Counted from the stretch's first letter, positions 1-14,335 are shown. The stretch is DNA of 64,000 bases from Cytospora piceicola (GCA_023375675.1 JALQBC010000002.1:248001-312000), one strand, 5' to 3'. Made by a program: numbers and translations. Notes: generated by a model not told the origin, from the letters alone.

Positions 1-1844
1 ACTGCTATTATACTTAATAAACAGCCTATACTTAACTAGGTTATCGAGCTAAATCCCGCTTTATAGCTAATACTTTATCGAAAACTAAGCTAGCACCTTA
101 AATAATATAGTAATATAGTCCCCTTCCTTATAAAACTTTATATTATTAGTACTATACCGGCCTTAAGGTAAACGATTTACTATATAAGGTATAACTAGCT
201 TCGGGTATACTATCGGCTTAAAATTCTACGTTAAAGTTTTTAATAACACCGCCTTCTACTCGAAGGTTAAAAGGACGTATATATTAAAATACTCGCGTAT
301 AACGCTCTATAAGTTTATTAGCTTAGCTATACGTTAGTTTAGCCTTTACTTCGTTTTATATATAAGCTAAGAAACCCCCTTCTACTATATAAAAACTTTA
401 TTTAACCGCTTAATATTATAGACAGGTATAACCTTAAAGTAATTCCTATAGTAGTTTTAACGCTTCCTTAAAGCGTAGGTTTTAAAGTCTATACCGGAAC
501 CGACCGGGTAATTACTTAAGTACTTTAAAAGGCTACCGATAAGAATATAACAAAACACTTTATCGCCGTTATAGTTATAGGCTAATAGCTAAATCTGTCT
601 CTTATAAGGCTATATCGCTAAAAGGTCGACGGTAATAAAGGTATAGCCTATAGCCTTATTGTAGATCTCTTATTAATATTATATACGTATATAGCGCTAT
701 AGATTCTATAGCTATAAGAAAAGCCTTTTATAAAGGATACCGTCGAGCTGCCTTTCGTAACACTAATATATTAAGCTTTATTCGTCGTCTATAATAGCGT
801 TATAATACTAAGCAGAAAGCCTTTTATACTTCCCGACGTCGTAGCTAAATACTTTTAACCTTTAACGTTATCGGAGTATCCGACAGTTACTTATAGCTAT
901 TCTTAAAGTCGAAATACCTCGAATATTATCTTAATCTATTACTATAATAATCGAAGCGCTTAACCTTATTACCTACGATAATAACAGTCTTATATAGCTT
1001 TTAAAAAACTATAGTTTAGCTAAAAACACTTTTATCTATTAAGGTATATATATATTTATTATAACTCTTTTATATAATTTAATATAAGTAACTTGTTAAA
1101 TTCGGGTTTCTTTATAGTAAAGAGCGTAATTATCTTTTATACCGGAAATACACTTTAAAAGACTAATAATATAATATATAAGTATAACTGTAAACGAGTA
1201 GTAAAGTACGAAAACACCGATATATAATAACGTTAAATAAGATTCCTTTACTTCCTACTTATTTAAAACTTTTTACCTAATTTAAAGGTTATCTTATAAG
1301 CGGTATTAATAATTAGCGAAACACGACAGATATAATAACTTACTTTTATTTACTACTTTATCTAACGCTCTTTAAGATAGCTATAATCTTAAATAAGCTA
1401 AGCGGCTGTTTTTAGTCTACGACGTATAAGAAACTATAAACGATATAGTAGCGGTTTTCGGCTTATACTTTAAGTATATAAAAGGAGACGAGGTTATCGA
1501 TAAAGCCGACCTGTATACCGGTTATACCGGTTAGCTCTTTTATAGTTATAGTCTTTAAGGTATCGGTAATATATATATAATAAAACTTCCGAATATCGTC
1601 TTTACTCTTTTTTAACTTATACCGAAAGGGGTTTATAAAGTAATCGAAACCTAGTTAGTCGAAAGCCTTATCTATAACCTACTTCCTTTCCGTATCCGAA
1701 AAGATAAAGGTATCTTTTTTAGACCTATTTTACTTAGAATATAGGATAATATAAAACACCTCGGTATTAAAGTGTAAAGGCTTAATCTAAAACCGTATAG
1801 TATTATTAACGTCCCTGTTATAAATAAAACCGTTGTTTAATATA

Positions 1845-2080
1845 GTTAACGGCTTTATACTCGAGGAGACAGGTTTAGGATATATTAGTACTAGTTTATA
1901 AAACGATAAGAGTTAAGACTTATATAAAAGATATAAGACTTTAAAGATAAGATCTTAAATCGTTAACGGTTTTATACTAGAGAAGGGTTTAGGATATATT
2001 AGTATTAGTCGGTAGGGATAACGAAAGTTAAAACCTATATAGAAAATATAAGACTTTAAAGATAAGATCTTAGATAATAA
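1845..2080. repeat. 117-bp tandem duplication
   Basis: Two imperfect copies begin at 1845 and 1962, both starting GTTAACGG. Both contain the same TTTAGGATATATTAGTA segment and end around a shared AAGATCTTA. The spacing is 117 bp. Confidence 0.7.
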
Positions 2081-2771
2081 GAAATATAAAAGCGACGATA
2101 ATATATAAGTTTAAAACGGTAAAATATAAGATAAAAGTAATACTAAAGATATACCGGAAAGGAGGTAATATAAAAGATATTAGAGTATACCGTTATATAG
2201 TTTTTATTTATATAGCTATAAGTATTCTTTATTTTTTATTTATTTATTAAAGACTAATACTAAAGTACTTCGGATAGCTAACCTTAAGATACTTTAATAT
2301 CGGCCTTTTCGGTAGTAACTATACTAACTTTACGATCTATATTTCTTTCGGTATTTTAATTACTTAATAGTAGAGTATTATAAGCGGCTAACCCTATAAT
2401 ACCTTATTATTAAGTAATCGCGATACTAAAGAAAGATTAAATACTATCGTTATATCTATTTTAAACTTACTTAAAGTATATACCTGTTTTTACCGTAAGT
2501 CCGACTAACTACGTTATAGTTTAATAATTCTAGATTATATTAAGTGTTATAATTAAACGGCTAACTTTAGAAACTACACTTAATACGTCCTTTAATCGTA
2601 TTATCCGAAACTACCTCCTTTAACCTCTTTAATCTAAGTAGCGGATATAATATTACGCTGCCCTAACGTATTTATATATATATACTTAAAACGTTATACT
2701 AATAAAAGCTAAACCTTAATAACCCGGATAGTTTATTTATCTAGTACCTTTTCGTCGGTAAATTTAATATT

Positions 2772-2905
2772 GCCGGGTAGTTTATTTTATATCTAAGTGT
2801 AATTTCGTTAGGTAGTTTATTTTATATCTAGGTATAATCTCGCCGGGTAATTCTTATATCTAGCTATAATCTCGTCGAGTAGATATAATCTCGTCGAGTA
2901 CTTTT
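2772..2905. repeat. Shrinking tandem repeat ending in GTCGAGTA units
   Basis: Successive units carry GCCGGGTAGTTTATTTTATA, then TATAATCTC. Later units get shorter by internal deletion, down to a GTCGAGTAGATATAATCTC unit. Confidence 0.6.
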
Positions 2906-3068
2906 TAGTCTTTTTATTTATAAACTTATAAGTATAGAGAATAAAGGTACTTAGTTATAAAAGCTTCCGATAATAATCTCGCCGAAAGTTTACTTACTTA
3001 TCTATACCGCAGTATCGTTAAATATAAACGATAAGGTATATACTCTCCGGCTATATATTTATATTTTA

Positions 3069-3265
3069 TTTAATAATAATAATTACTTCCGACGGTAATC
3101 TTACTAAATACGAAAAAAAAAGTCTACCCGGCTATAAGGTATTATAAGGAAAAAGGTGTTTAATAATAACAACTACCTCCGGCGGTAATCTTACTAAGTA
3201 TAAGGAAGTATAGTAGTAAACTGTAAGTAAAAGAAGGTATTTAATAATAATAAATACTTCGACTT
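3069..3265. repeat. Imperfect 81-90 bp repeat, three starts
   Basis: TTTAATAATAA starts recur at 3069, 3159 and 3240. The first two are followed by a shared CGGTAATCTTACTAA segment; the third diverges after about 20 bp. Confidence 0.55.
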
Positions 3266-3779
3266 ATCGTTATACGGCTTAGAATTAGCTATATATATTA
3301 TTACCGATAACGAGATTTATATTAACAGACCTTTAGTTCTGTTCTTTACTTAATTATAAAGACCGGTTTCCGTATATAATATTCTGCTTTAATAAAATAT
3401 TTAAACCTATAAGCTATATACTTTTACCTATATCTTTTTATATAATAGCTATTACTTTCTTATATTATAAGCTTAGATATTTAACTTTATAAGCTAAAGT
3501 TATTACCGGCGTATTTATATATATAAACTATTACTTTTTTAATAAGTTTAAGTCGGCTTTCGCTATTTCTATATATAATAGACTACTATTTTATTATAAA
3601 ATAGTGTTTATATACCGGCCGTTATAAAAAAAGGTATTTAATAAATCTTTACTATCTATATCTTATCGTAAAGGCGGCTATAAATAGTAAGCCCGGCTTT
3701 TCGAGGTAACGGTATACGATATATAAGTATAAATCTGTTATTATATATCTCGCTTTACTTATTAAGTACCTTTTAAACC

Positions 3780-3895
3780 TTATTAGCTATTTATATCTTT
3801 CTGTCTATATCTTTCTATTTATATCTTTTTATCTATATTTTTCTATTTATATTATTCTATCTATATCTTTTTTATTTATATCTTCGCTATCTATA
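3780..3895. repeat. Low-complexity pyrimidine/TATA minisatellite
   Basis: Degenerate units of about 14 bp of the form TATATCTTTCTATT run across the segment. Read on the plus strand they encode only Y, I, F, L and S, and they lie directly upstream of the relic frame at 3913. Confidence 0.6.
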
Positions 3896-3912
3896 TAAGC
3901 TTTTTTATTCTC

Positions 3913-4746
3913 GCCTCTTTAAAGCGTTATTATAACTACTAAGCCGACTCTCTTTACGACCTAAAGTAAGAGAATAAAGCTTATAACCTTTTACTTACTT
4001 TTAACAGCTTTACTTATAACCGTAATAATTATATTACTTTCCGGGCTATTTATAACTTAAACGTTTTACGGCCTTTTTATATAACAGTGTTCCCCTTTAT
4101 TTATTCTGCCGTTTCCCTTAAAAAGAATAGTATAGTCGAAGATACCTAAGAACGCTTTAAAGTAAAATATAGTAATATAAAAAAGAAGAACGTTTTCTCT
4201 GCTATTATATACGCCGTTATAGATATAGCTAGGTTACGCTACTTAAATAAGTCTAAAACGTATAGCTTAATTAATATCGTTAATAGAGCTATAGGCGATA
4301 ACTCGACTAACCCCTTCCGGAGAACTATAAACGGTAATTTAACTAATACCTTTAAAGTTATAGATAGAAACTTAACTAACGCTTTAAAAACTATAGACAG
4401 AAAGCCGACTAATACCTCTGAAATAGCTATAGACGGCCTAACTAACTTCGGAATAGCTATAAACGGCTTAACTAACTTCGGAATAGCTATAAACGGCTTA
4501 ACTAATACCTTCGGAAAGATTATAAACAGAAACCTAACTAACGCCTTCGGAATAACTATAAATAACGCCTTTAGAACAACTATAAATAACGCTCTTAAGA
4601 GGACTATAAATAAAAGGCCGACCTATACGTTTAATAGAACGTACACCTTTAAAAAGCCTATACGTCCCGGCTTTAATATCGATACCGGAAATACTTTAGC
4701 CTCGGCTACTAGTCTCTCGGCCGAGCTATTTACTAAGTCCTGCTAA
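3913..4746 (+). pseudogene. Relic reading frame with (TNxFGxxINxxL)n-like repeats
   Basis: One plus-strand frame runs 277 codons to a TAA at 4744-4746 with only three internal stops. All three are TAA and can be explained as former CAA (Gln) codons. The last 198 codons (from 4150) are fully open. The N-terminal half looks like ordinary globular protein. The second half is a degenerate repeat around 'TIN..LTNTF' and 'AINGLTNFG', in units of roughly 10 to 17 residues. There is no ATG because TpG is depleted. I do not recognise the family; a gag-like or accessory ORF of a dead retroelement is possible but unproven. Confidence 0.5.
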
Positions 4747-7191
4747 ATAAGTCTCTCTTATATAAGGTTTATAGCTTAGCTAATATAAATAGTAACCGGA
4801 AAACCCTTTTATCGCTTTTAACAATAAGGTTAAAAGCTTTAATATAAAGACCGTCCGGAAAGGTAAAATACTAAAAAGCTAAGCTATTACCTATATCGAA
4901 GCCGGTAAGGCTACTAAAAGGATAGCAGCTAGGACCGACCTCGATACTTTTAGCTAAAAGCGTATAGTCGATATAGTTAAGTCTATTAGTAAGTCTTTAC
5001 GTATTCTCGTAAAGGCAGCTGCCGTTATAATATTAGTATATTACCTTTATTTAGCCCGGAAGGCCGAAACTAATATCGTATAAGACGATAGTAACGACAG
5101 GTAAGGTAAAAGAGATAAGGTTTAATAGTATATCTAGTTTTTAATACTAGCCGATAAGTCGTACCTTTTAAGCGGCTTAAATCTTATATATATACGTAGA
5201 TATAGAATTACAGATAATACTTTTTTCTATCTTAGTTTTATTTTAAGGTAACAGTTTTAGTACTTACTTTAGTTTAATATATTATAAACTGTCTTTAACT
5301 TAGAAATTTTATTTTAGATTTATATAAAGGTTATAGCTTGTTAATTAACCGGCCGAATAATTAATAATTTTAATTATAAGAAGTATATTCCTAACCTAAC
5401 GTAGTAACTATAACTACTTTATTATATTTAGTACTTTTAATATTATAATTAAAAGTCGCGGGAAATAGCCGTTCGATACCGAATATAGTTATATAACCTT
5501 TACCGCTAGAATTTAGGTAAAAAGTCTATAAATTCGATAACCTACTATAAAGTTTAAAACTAAATAACCAGATAATTAATCTATTTACTACGAAAGGGCC
5601 TATTTATAACATTTAAGCTAATTATAATATCGCTATTACTATAAGGCTCCTTTAGCCTTTTAGTATAGTTATTTCTTTCCCGGTTATAAGCAGTTATATC
5701 GGTATATATACCTAAGTAGTAGGCTAAACCGGTTTTTCTCTCTTTTAGTTATTAAAACTACTATAATTTTAAAATAACGTCTTTATATACCGAGGCCGTA
5801 AATAATCTAAATAATAGAATACCTTTTTACGCTTAAGTATAAGATACTACAGACGTTATAAAGACTAGGGCTATAGCCGTCGAACTTATAGTTAAAGCCC
5901 TTTTAGATCTATAGGTCTATCGCCTATAAGCTTAAAACGAAGGTTCTAAAAAGAGCTATAGGTACGCTTAAATTCTTATCTCTACTCTTTTCGAGTAGCG
6001 TTAGCTATCTCGGTACCGAACTTATAACTAAAACGCTTTAAAGTATTATTATCGGCTTCCGTTTACTACTTAGCCTTAAGTTTAAAGGCCCTTTTTAATA
6101 CTATATCTGTTAATATAAAACCCTCGTTATTATCGACCTCGTTACTTAAAGAAGTAACCTTATCGTTTCTACCGAAAAAACTATCGTTTATTATAATATT
6201 TCCGTCTTTACTTTCCTTATCTACTATAAGGACGGTAAAAAGAAAAGACGCGGGAGGTTTATATTAGCTGTCTTTATTTTTACCTTCTTTACCTTCCTTT
6301 ACTATAATAAAAAAAAGAGCTGCTACTATAAAAGTAATAAAAGAAGTAGGCGCGGAAAGTCTTTACTATATAACCTAACTAAACTATAATATATTAAAAA
6401 AAAGAGTAGGCTACCGATAGTAATAAGCCTTTTTATAGTATATATAGTTAACGTAGGTATTACCGGTATAAAACTTAATCTTTAAACCGTCTGCCCTCTT
6501 TAAGTTAGTATAGTATTTAATAAAAAGACTATTACCTTTTATATATCGTCAGTAAGAACCGAGTATATAAATACTTATAATTTATATAAGTAAAGCGATA
6601 AGGTTTTTAACTTAACGTATACTTTAGCTATTACCTATACTCTATAGATAAAAGCAGGCGTTTTATCGTAGGTTATAAATAACTATATTTATAACCGGTA
6701 GGTCGAGCTACGATATTATTAATAAGGAAAGAAAAAGGAAAAGGGATAATACTTACTAATTACCTAACCTTATAGTTCGTCGGATAACGGTTACCCGGAA
6801 ATCTTATAACTAAATCTAAATACCTTATTTTAATAACCTTTTAGGTAAACCTTAATATAACCGAAGCCTTTAAATAATAACGTTAATTAAAATATAACCG
6901 TTTAATAAACCGGTCGATAAAGTTTAATAATAGATTTACCAGAACCTTACTTTAAAGAACTTACGGTTTAGAAAAGTATTAAAAAGAGTAGTAAAGTTAG
7001 AGGTTATAGAAAAGGCAATAAAAGATATTATTAAATAAGTAATTAATTTAAACAGTATTAGAGTATATATATTAAAAGAGTATATTATACTTACTAAAAG
7101 ATTAAGAAAAAAGTTAACTATAATATCTGTTATTAAGAAACGCTAAACGTTAATATTTTACTATAGTCTAATACAGCGCTTATATAGTTAA

Positions 7192-7352
7192 AGTAACCGG
7201 TTTAATAACCGGTTACGTTATTATAGTAACACGTTACTATACAGGTAACTATAGTAATATACGTCTTAAATTTAAATACTAACTATATTTATAATATAGC
7301 TAGTAGTATAGCTTTTATATAGCTAATATAACCGGTTCGGCTACCGGTTATA
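7192..7352. repeat. Cluster of short perfect palindromes (AACCGGTT type)
   Basis: GTAACCGGTT-TAAT-AACCGGTTAC lies at about 7192-7215. A second hairpin, TATAACCGGT-TCGGCT-ACCGGTTATA, lies at about 7327-7352. Between them is another inverted arm around TATAGTAAC/GTTACTATA. The stems share ACCGGT, so they may be arms of one degenerate inverted-repeat element. Confidence 0.6.
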
Positions 7353-8390
7353 TTATTATAATAACGTATTTTTATATAGGTTATAATTATTATATTAGAC
7401 AGTTAGGTTATAGATACCGCAGTAGTATTATATATATAATCTTAATTTAGGTTATTAAAACCTATTATATTATATACCTTACTTAAATCTAAATTAGGTA
7501 TAAAATATAAATCTGTAAAAACTAGCTCTTTAACGTTTACTTAAAGGTTTTTAAAAACTTTCGGGCCTTCTACCTCTATATACTTTACTACCTTTATATA
7601 TATTACCTTATCGACTTACCTTCTCGCCTTACACCCTTTACTAAACCTGTTTTCTAGATAACTATAATTATTAAGGCTAGTTTAAACAGTTACTTTATAC
7701 TTAATAGTTAAATATATCCCGTACCTTACTTATTTTAATTAATAACACTACCTTCTCTATACCTACTCAGACGTAGTACTATAATAAACGTATAAACGTA
7801 ACACGCCTTAATTAAATCGCCGTTTAATCGTATAATCGGAATAATATAAGTAAGTTAAAGCATCTGTTTTATAAAGCGCCTATAATCTAGCTCGATATAA
7901 TAGCCCGCCCTCTTTATATTATAATAAAGTTACTTCTCGGTCCTTTACTTTAAAACATTTACTAACCTAAAAGTAAATTCCCTTAAAAATCGGTAACGTA
8001 ACTATTAATATTAAAGCTAATAAACTAAAGAACAACTAGCCCGATATCTACCTTAATATATACCTCTTAGCCGTAAATAGTTAAAAGCTTAAGCTATATA
8101 TCGATAACCTGCCTACTATAAACCTTAATAAAGAGATAATACTTATAATCCTCGCTTAACCGAGCGCCCGGCCTATAGCCTACTTTACTATTAACGATAA
8201 GTTTAGTAATAGCTTACTTAATACCTTTATATAAGAGAAAAGTATAGTAAAAGCTATACTAGTATAGTTATATAGACGTAAATAAATACAGTATAACGCT
8301 TTTACTAATAGCGGCTATATTAAAGATAGCCTTTATAAAATATATTAGAGTATAGAGTACGGCCTCGGGTATAAAATACCTTTTATATAT

Positions 8391-8717
8391 TACTACCGGC
8401 TTAAAGGTATTTATAGTAAAGGTATTTTCGACGGAAAGTACGGTAACTCTCTATAAGAAGAAGATATAATAGCAGTAAAAGACTTAGACGATATAAATAA
8501 AGTAAAAGACCGGGATAATATAGACGATACTAAAAACTTAGATAATATAAACGATACGAAAGACTCGGATAGCGTAAACGAAGCTAAAGACTTAAATAAT
8601 ATAAAAGACTCGGATAACGTAAATAAAGTAAAAGACTTAGATAATATAGACAAAGTAAAGGATTCGGATAGTACGACTAAAGTAAAAGACTAAGATAATA
8701 TAAATACCGAGAAATAA
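8391..8717 (+). pseudogene. Relic of an acidic/lysine repeat protein (KDxDNI repeats)
   Basis: A plus-strand frame of 108 codons ends in TAA at 8715-8717, with two internal TAA stops (8454-8456 and 8691-8693) that fit CAA to TAA change. From about 8476 it encodes degenerate units such as KDLDNI, KDSDSV and NKVKD. The only long ATG-started ORF in the whole block (minus strand, 8411-8653, rich in S, L and F) is the antisense shadow of this repeat and is not a gene. Family unknown. Confidence 0.45.
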
Positions 8718-8940
8718 AGGTTAAAAGTATAAAAAGTACCTATAAAAAGTAAATATAAATAAAATAAAGGTTAAATTATATCGATAACTTTTTAAAAATA
8801 AAAGTCTATAGTATAAATACTTAAAAGAGGAATATATTTCTTTTAGTTTATAATTAAACTAATATAGTCTATAACTAAATAAAGAAACAGATCTTATTTT
8901 AAAGTTAATTTAAAATATCTTAATACTTTATAACGTTATA

Positions 8941-9070
8941 TCCTTTAATACTATATCGTTAATATACCTCCGGTATTATACTCTTTAGCAATATATCGTT
9001 AATATACCTCCGGTATTATATCTTTTAATAATATACCTTTAATATACCTTTAATATTATATCCTTTAATA
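8941..9070. repeat. Tandem repeat of TATATCGTTAATATACCTCC-type units
   Basis: Units of about 30 bp with TTAATATACCTCCGGTATTA recur, then decay into shorter TTTAATATACC units. A separate GTAGTAGATATTATTAG-type array follows at about 9160-9235. Confidence 0.6.
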
Positions 9071-11498
9071 TTACACCCCTCGATATCTATTATCTTCTAA
9101 ACTTAAAAATCCCTTTAATACTAAGTATTCCCCGGGATTAAGTATTATTAAGCAGTAAACATTATTAGGTAGTAGATATTATTAGATAGTAGACATTATT
9201 AGGTAGTAGATATTATTAGGTAGTAAATATTATAAGCTATTTCCTAAAACCTTTTTTAAAGACTAATTATTATATAGTTAACTTTCTTATTATAATATAT
9301 CTAGACTTAAGAACTATAATATAAACTGTTAAAACATATCTTCTTTTAATAAATAACCTTTACCTTTTTTAAAACAACTTATTTTAAATATCCTTACTAC
9401 TATTTATACTAAGGTTAGCTGCCTTTAAATATAGCTTTTTAATAAGAAAAAAGTTAAGCAGTATATAAAAAAGCTCGAAAGCTAGTATATCTATTAATAA
9501 ATCTATCTTATTAATAATCCCTTTATAGTTTTAAATAAAGAAATAGGTAAGGTTTATTAAAAAAGCCTTAACCGCTTATCTTTAAATAATATATCTAACG
9601 TTATTCGGGATAAGACAAGGTATTTTGTATCTATAAGTAATACCTTAAAAGAATATATAAGCATACTTATTTATTAGATTAAAAAGACAGTCTTTAGTAA
9701 AGACTAAACCTTTAAGACTAAAGCCGGCTTATATATTACGACACGCTATAACCTCGGCTAGTAAACTAGGTTTTTATAATAAGATCGTTAGATTAATTAT
9801 AAAAAAAGATAGAAAAAGTATACTTACGTTAGTAATCTTAATAATTAGGTTACCGAGTATATTAAAGTTACCTGTCTTTTTTATAAACTTAGAATTAAAG
9901 CTGTTAGTTATTAAGGTTACCGCTAGCTTAATAAAAGACTTTTAAATATCTCTTAGCTTATACATTAGCTTAAAAGGTAAAACAAGGTATAATAATAACA
10001 CTAAGTCTTTAATAAAAGCCTTTACTATATAGATATTTATTATAAGGCCTTTTATTAACGGCTAGCTTTAAATAATATAATATATTAAGTATATACGATA
10101 AGAATTAAAAAGAAATATATCTTATTATAATATACTTATACTTAGATAAGCGGGAGTACTATAAGTATTTTAAGCTACCTATAAAATCAGACTTATAGCC
10201 GTATAGGTATATAATTAAAGAACTAAAGCGTATATCGGTATTCTTACGGTTTAGATTATTAATAAAAACAGTTAAATAAACGTAATAAAAAACTTCGGTA
10301 AACTCGCTAACAAGACGATATATTAACTTATACAGACCGTGCTTACTAATAGTAAAAGGCTAAGTATTATCTTTACTACTATAAATAGTAATATCGGTCG
10401 AAAGAGTATAAGGTAGTTCTTTACTTTAACTATTAAAACCTTTACTAGATAAATTAGGGTTAGACTATATAATAGTTTTAAAAAACTATTACTCTATATT
10501 AAAGCCTATTATAATATTATTATCGTACTCGCTTCTACTAAAAGTAAAAAGCTCTTAAACATCTATATTTAAGCTAGTCTCTTATATAGCTAGTCTTTTA
10601 TCTAAACTCTTTTATAATTACTATATCGTATAAATAAGACTCCGTACCTTTATATTAAAACTAATTAACTAAAAGGTATTATTATTTATACTAAATATAA
10701 TAGCGAAAAGTAAGCTAAAACTAAAAGTAAAGGTAGAAAAAAGGGTATTATTATATATTAGTTCTTATTTAATTACTTAGCCTGCTTTGTTTAAAATAAA
10801 ACTATTAATTATAGCTTAAAGCTATTAAAAAGTAACGTCTCGTGTAAAGCTACTAATAGGAAAAGAGATATTTAAGTTAGTACTATTAATACTATAACGA
10901 ATAAATATACTATAAGCAGGTTATTAGGTAAAAGGTTTTATAAAAGTACTTTATATATTAAAAGAAGAAAACTAACAACTAATAATAAGAGTTATAATAA
11001 TCTAAACTTTACTATTTAATAAAAAAGGAGTAGTAAGCTTATACTTACCTATATTATACTCGATATTTTCTTCCTTACTAGTATTAAAGATATTAACGAT
11101 ATCTTAAGATTAATAACTCGGTAATATAATTTATAAGGTATAAGCCGCGCCTTTAGTAAGCTTAATAAGCTTAAGCTGCTTAGATCTGCCGCTTATCTTA
11201 AAGTCTATAATAGATTTAATAATAGCAGATTAAGAAAAAATTAAATAAAAAGAAAAGAATTACTAATTAAGGTATACGATTCTAAGTTCTAAGCAGGTTA
11301 TAAAGGTAAAGAAGATATAAAACGTAAAATAATTAAAAGTAAAAGGTTTAGTTCTTAATAGGCTTAAAAGGTATTGTAAGTAAAGCAGGCTAGGAAAAGG
11401 TAAGGCCGGTAATTATCGATTAAATAAACGCGGAAACTAATATTATTAGCTAAGAAAACGCAAGGTAACAAAAGCTAATATTATTAGTTAACACGATT

Positions 11499-11535
11499 CT
11501 AGCAGGTATATATAAGCAGGCACCTTACCTGCTAG
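11499..11535. repeat. 10-bp inverted repeat CTAGCAGGTA/TACCTGCTAG
   Basis: The two perfect 10-bp arms (11499-11508 and 11526-11535) are separated by 17 bp. They keep CpA and TpG inside an otherwise CpA-free block, which is unusual here. Confidence 0.6.
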
Positions 11536-14335
11536 TTATATAGTAACTACGTTTTTCTATACTTACTTAATAACTTAACGCTTTTACTTCTATCTATAAA
11601 AAAAAGGAATTAACCTTTACCTTAATCGAAAGTATAAAGTCGATTATAACTTCCTCTTAATTTAAACTCTATATTTTAAATTAGTTAAGCTATTAAGCCG
11701 TTATAATAGCGCCTAAATAAAAGAATAAAACTATAGCTACTAAGCCTAACCTACTAGCTAAGCTTAACGTTAAGAATACAGCCTATATTACCGGTCTCGG
11801 TGTTTAATTTAATACCGTTATCTAAACTACCCCTTTTACTTAAGGTAAGCTTACTCTTAACTTATAATATACCTACTAATATACTTTAAATAACTCTATA
11901 AAGTTATCTTACTAAAGTAATAATTATTAAACTACTAGAATTAGCACCCTTACACCTTTACGCTATAAACAGCAGGTATAAACTCTTAAACCTTTTACTT
12001 TAAAAGGTAACACTTCGTTATTTAACCTTAATAAGTCTACTCCTTTTACCCTTAAGACTTACGAATCCCTTTTAGTAATTACTAATAATTACGACGATAA
12101 AGGCGTTAAGGTTATAATTTTAATTCTTAGCGTTAACTTAAGCGATATCGTTTTATAAAGGCTGCTAAAGATTTTTAAAACCGTCGGTCGTAAAAAAGCT
12201 ATAAGAATAAAGTATAAAAACTCCCTTTTTACCGACCTTAATACTAGTTTTACCGTTTATAATAGTAACGTAATAGTTATTAATCTAAATAATAAGAACA
12301 CTTAAATAGCGTTAGTAGGACAGAATATAATTACTAAGGGTAAGTAACCTGAAAAGCCCTTTAAAGGTATTTTCGGTTAAGTCCTTTAAGATATAAAGTA
12401 TAATAAACCTTCTTTTAACAGTACTAACATTATATTTTATAAAAGTCTTTATATTTTAATACCTTTTAGCTGTAGAGATAACGATAAGGATTATATAGGC
12501 GACGAAATATTAATCGATCTCGGAGATAACTTAAGTAAAAGGCTTAGTAAGCTACTTAAGAATAATATAGTTAATACTAGTATCTCGGTCTTTTAAGAAT
12601 ATAAGAAGCGAAGTATCTCTTTACAAGCCGATTATAGTCTATAGTATTAACTTATAAACTTAGTTTTTAAGGAAATTAGTTTAATTAAAGTCTGCTACTC
12701 TTAATATCTCGATATATTTATAGTAAAGGTTATATTATTATTTTAAAAAAAACATTTTTTAATTATTTAATTATATAACTATTCTTTTAGTTCGGAAGGT
12801 AGTATTCGATACTCGTATTATAAGTCGGCTAACCTTTATAACTATATTATAATACATACTGTCTTTTAACTTTATTAAACTTTCTTATACTAATAATATA
12901 CTTTTTATAGAGTAAACCTACTACCGAAAGTCCGGTTATAAACACTTATATAGCTAAGATATATATTATTAATATAATAAAGAATACTTATCTTATATTA
13001 TTAAAGACTTTAACGGCTAAGTTAAGCCGGATTTAAGGCCGTTTTATAAAAATAGCTGTTATCTTAGCTACCGGTAGCTTAAATAACTTATATAAGACTA
13101 ATATATGTAAGGTTAACGACTTAGGTTATAACTTAAAAAAGGTAGATATAAGTACTACTAATCGTAATCGTTATATATCCTTTACTAACTAGATTCGTTT
13201 TATCTATAAGTAAAAGCTCTTTAGTTTCTTATAAACCGCTGCCGAGGTTCGTTTAAATAAGCTTTTATAGTATCGCTTAAAATTATTACTAATAACAGAC
13301 CTAACTTAAGTACCGACCTTACTATTATCTCCTTTAGTAACTATTCGTTAGTATTCGACCTGCTTTACTTACTACTTAGTAATAAAGGCTTTATAGTTTA
13401 AGATAATAAGGTAAAGGAGTTCTTAATAGAGTTAAGACTTTTCTATAGTAAGATATATAGTTTTATACCTTTTTATTAAAATAGGCTAAACGAGTTAATA
13501 TACTATTATATACCTTATATATTACCCGACTAAGGAGATCTTTAGTAATATAGTTATATAGTTAACGATATAACTAAGGCGGAGAGTATTAAGGATTCCC
13601 CTTTAAAAAGGCAGAAGGTCTTAGGTATAAGTAAAGCGGAAGGTGTTAAAAAACCTCTTTTAAAGATCTCTAAAAGGCATGATATCTCTAAAGAACTTAC
13701 AGTATATATCTTAAGTTAATAAAAAGGATATATATAAGTTACGATTAATAGAATATATTAGGATAAGGTAAAGACAGATTAAATAGAAACCGAGTAAAAC
13801 CGAAATTAATACTACGTTAAATTAAATCCGAGAAACGGATATTATAGTAGATCAGTATAATTATAATTTAAAGCTAATTAGAATTAAAAACAGGTAGTAT
13901 AGATCTTAAGGTATAGCTTTCTATATACTTACCCGCTTTCTATAACGGAAAGTATATAAAAGTTATAGATTTAAGTTATTTAAACTCGTACCCTTATACT
14001 GTATAACGCTCGAGTATCTACTTATACTAGCTTACCTATTCGTTCTTACCTTATAAACTGTTTTTAAGGCCTGCTTTAGCTACGATATATACCTCCGCCC
14101 CGTTTATACTTAAACTATATAACCGTTTAACGTATCGCGTTATCTAACGATAATATTTAGTATATAAGGTGTATATTTTATAAGTATATCGAAATAAATC
14201 GCTATTTCTGTCGTTAACGAATATTTTTAAACTAAACCTAAACCTAAACTAAAAAACTATTAACTATTAACCTAACTATACTAGATTAATATTAATATAA
14301 AAAGAACCTGCTAATTATATATAGATACGAAAAGA

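Noticed and set aside
8411..8653. Only ATG-started ORF in the AT-rich block
   Set aside because: Antisense of the KDxDNI repeat relic.
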